Below, one piece after another: positions 7,044 to 7,786 of a stretch of DNA of 7,786 bases; positions within the stretch are counted from its first letter, which is position 1; every line of letters begins with the position of its first letter. Under the pieces are notes generated by a model that worked only from the letters and a program-made list of their open reading frames with translations, was not told where the DNA came from and did not search any database. A program made the position numbers and the translations under genes. This DNA is from Chloroflexi bacterium RBG_19FT_COMBO_55_16 (GTDB lineage Bacteria > Chloroflexota > Anaerolineae > Anaerolineales > UBA4823). The stretch is taken from contig MGOK01000084.1 in NCBI GenBank assembly GCA_001795335.1, positions 1-7,786 on the forward strand. The letters are read 5' to 3'.

Positions 7044-7054
7044 GAATAGGCTTT

Positions 7055-7076
7055 ATTACACCAATATTATTGTAAT
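7055..7076 (-). promoter_or_regulatory. Operator-like near-palindrome upstream of the globin-Rieske transcription unit
   Basis: ATTACA (7055-7060) and TGTAAT (7071-7076) are the outer arms of a 22-base inverted repeat whose centre is AATATT (7063-7068). Only the two pairs between arm and centre fail, so 18 of 22 positions are symmetric. On the minus strand, TGG followed by TGTAAT (7063-7055) also reads as an extended -10 element, so a bound protein would cover the promoter. It is too A/T-rich and lacks the trailing T run expected of an intrinsic terminator for the GTPase gene that ends at 7089. The identity of the binding protein is unknown. Confidence 0.4.
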
Positions 7077-7088
7077 GATAATACAGTT

Positions 7089-7786
7089 TTAAATATGAAT
7101 CTCTACAATATCGCCATCCTGGAGCACGTAATCCCGCTGAACGAGCTGCCGGTCATACACCGCTTTCCCCCATACCCTGGCTGATTTCAACTTCTCCAGG
7201 AAATCCTTGTGGATTCTGCCGGCCAGGTCTTCCACGGTGCTACCCTTTTTCATCGCGAACGGCCTGGTGAAATCGGGCTCCTTTCCGGGCGCTTTGGTGT
7301 AGACCCGGATCAGATCCAGTTTCTCTACCATCTCTTGCTTGAGGCGGTCCAGGTTTCGACTGGTGAAGGCCGAGACAGGGATGCAAGGCCATTGTTCGTC
7401 GAGCAGTTCGCAGAAGATCTGGTAGAGCTCATCAGCTGGCTGATCGTCGCACTTGTTGACCAATACCAGGAATGGCAAGAAAGTCATCGGTTGCCCCTGC
7501 AGATAGCGGCCCTGGCGATCTTGGGGGGCGATGCGAGATTCCTCCAGTAAGGCGATTGTGTCCTTGAGCTGTCCGATGGGGTCCTGTTGTAAATCGACCA
7601 CCAACACGACCAGGTCTGCCCGCCGGATCAGGTCTTTCAGCCGGGGCTCCACAAAGTCGCGGCTGAGCGGCGGTGTGTCCACCAGCTGCAGATGGATGTT
7701 TTCAAACGACAGCATCACGGGCACCGGCTCCCAGGTCCTTTGAGGTGCTGCGCTATTCTCCATTTCTGAGCCGGTCAGGGTTGCCA
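7089..7786 (-). CDS. TGS-domain GTPase, DRG/Obg-like (5' end outside the window)
   Basis: The reading frame stays open to the right edge. The codons before the internal ATG at 7763 read ATLTGSE, which fits the region just after the P-loop of an Obg/DRG-type GTPase, so the true start and the G1 motif lie beyond the window. Counting from the ATG at 7763, the visible parts are the G3 element LVDTPP (Asp29), the G4 element NKCD (103-106), the G5-like VSA (130-132), and a C-terminal TGS domain from about residue 152 to 224. The TGS domain has IRVYTKAPG, KKGSTVEDLAGRIHKDF and RVWGKAV and ends in GDIVEIHI. The TGS wording is close to that of DRG proteins. Such GTPases usually act on ribosomes or RNA, but no target can be read here. 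The usual DxxG glycine of G3 is replaced by proline. The stop is 59 bases upstream of the micro-ORF on the same strand. Confidence 0.85.
   Translation of the reverse strand, partial: ATLTGSEMENSAAPQRTWEPVPVMLSFENIHLQLVDTPPLSRDFVEPRLKDLIRRADLVVLVVDLQQDPIGQLKDTIALLEESRIAPQDRQGRYLQGQPMTFLPFLVLVNKCDDQPADELYQIFCELLDEQWPCIPVSAFTSRNLDRLKQEMVEKLDLIRVYTKAPGKEPDFTRPFAMKKGSTVEDLAGRIHKDFLEKLKSARVWGKAVYDRQLVQRDYVLQDGDIVEIHI

Noticed and set aside
7065..7084. Possible Fur/PerR/Zur-type box around TAATGATAAT
   Set aside because: Only one half resembles the metal-regulator half-site. The other half mismatches, while the better symmetry is that of the 7055-7076 palindrome.
7209..7550. 113-codon plus-strand open frame opposite the GTPase gene
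   Set aside because: It is antisense to the G4 and TGS-coding region and has no recognisable domain.

Overview
The window reads as chromosomal DNA from a free-living bacterium. The best guess is Chloroflexota (Anaerolineae-like). The evidence for that is a lipoprotein with a Thr/Pro-rich linker (TATPVPT) joining a thermonuclease-like domain to a lamin-tail domain, and a DRG-like TGS GTPase. The phylum is an inference from style and was not tested by a search. No rRNA, tRNA, CRISPR array, transposase or phage gene is visible.

Layout. (1) Bases 1-303 are an AT-rich non-coding leader with a good sigma70-type promoter (about 159-187) and a weaker second one. (2) Bases 304-4550 hold a tightly packed plus-strand operon, dhaK-dhaL-dhaM, for PEP-dependent phosphorylation of dihydroxyacetone. 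The third gene is a long fusion of the DhaM EIIA domain, HPr and an apparently complete enzyme I. One polypeptide could therefore carry phosphate from PEP to the ADP bound on DhaL, and DhaK/DhaL would then make dihydroxyacetone phosphate for glycolysis. (3) Bases 4607-5614 encode a secreted, probably lipid-anchored nuclease with a lamin-tail domain, on the same strand. (4) Only 7 bases later, convergent on the minus strand, lies a 444-residue protein that fuses a sensor-globin/protoglobin-like heme domain to two consecutive Rieske [2Fe-2S] domains. Immediately upstream, and overlapping its start by an ATGA, is a 25-codon reading frame with a strong ribosome binding site. Its peptide looks like the first third of a ribbon-helix-helix antitoxin. 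An AT-rich near-palindrome sits in front of it. (5) At the right edge, on the minus strand, is the 3' part of a GTPase with a C-terminal TGS domain. Its P-loop lies outside the window.

The most novel-looking element is the globin-Rieske-Rieske gene with its coupled micro-ORF and operator-like palindrome. The architecture suggests a heme protein that carries its own one-electron iron-sulfur relay, a possible analogue of flavohemoglobin without a flavin domain. The domain calls rest on visible motifs. The biochemical role is inference.
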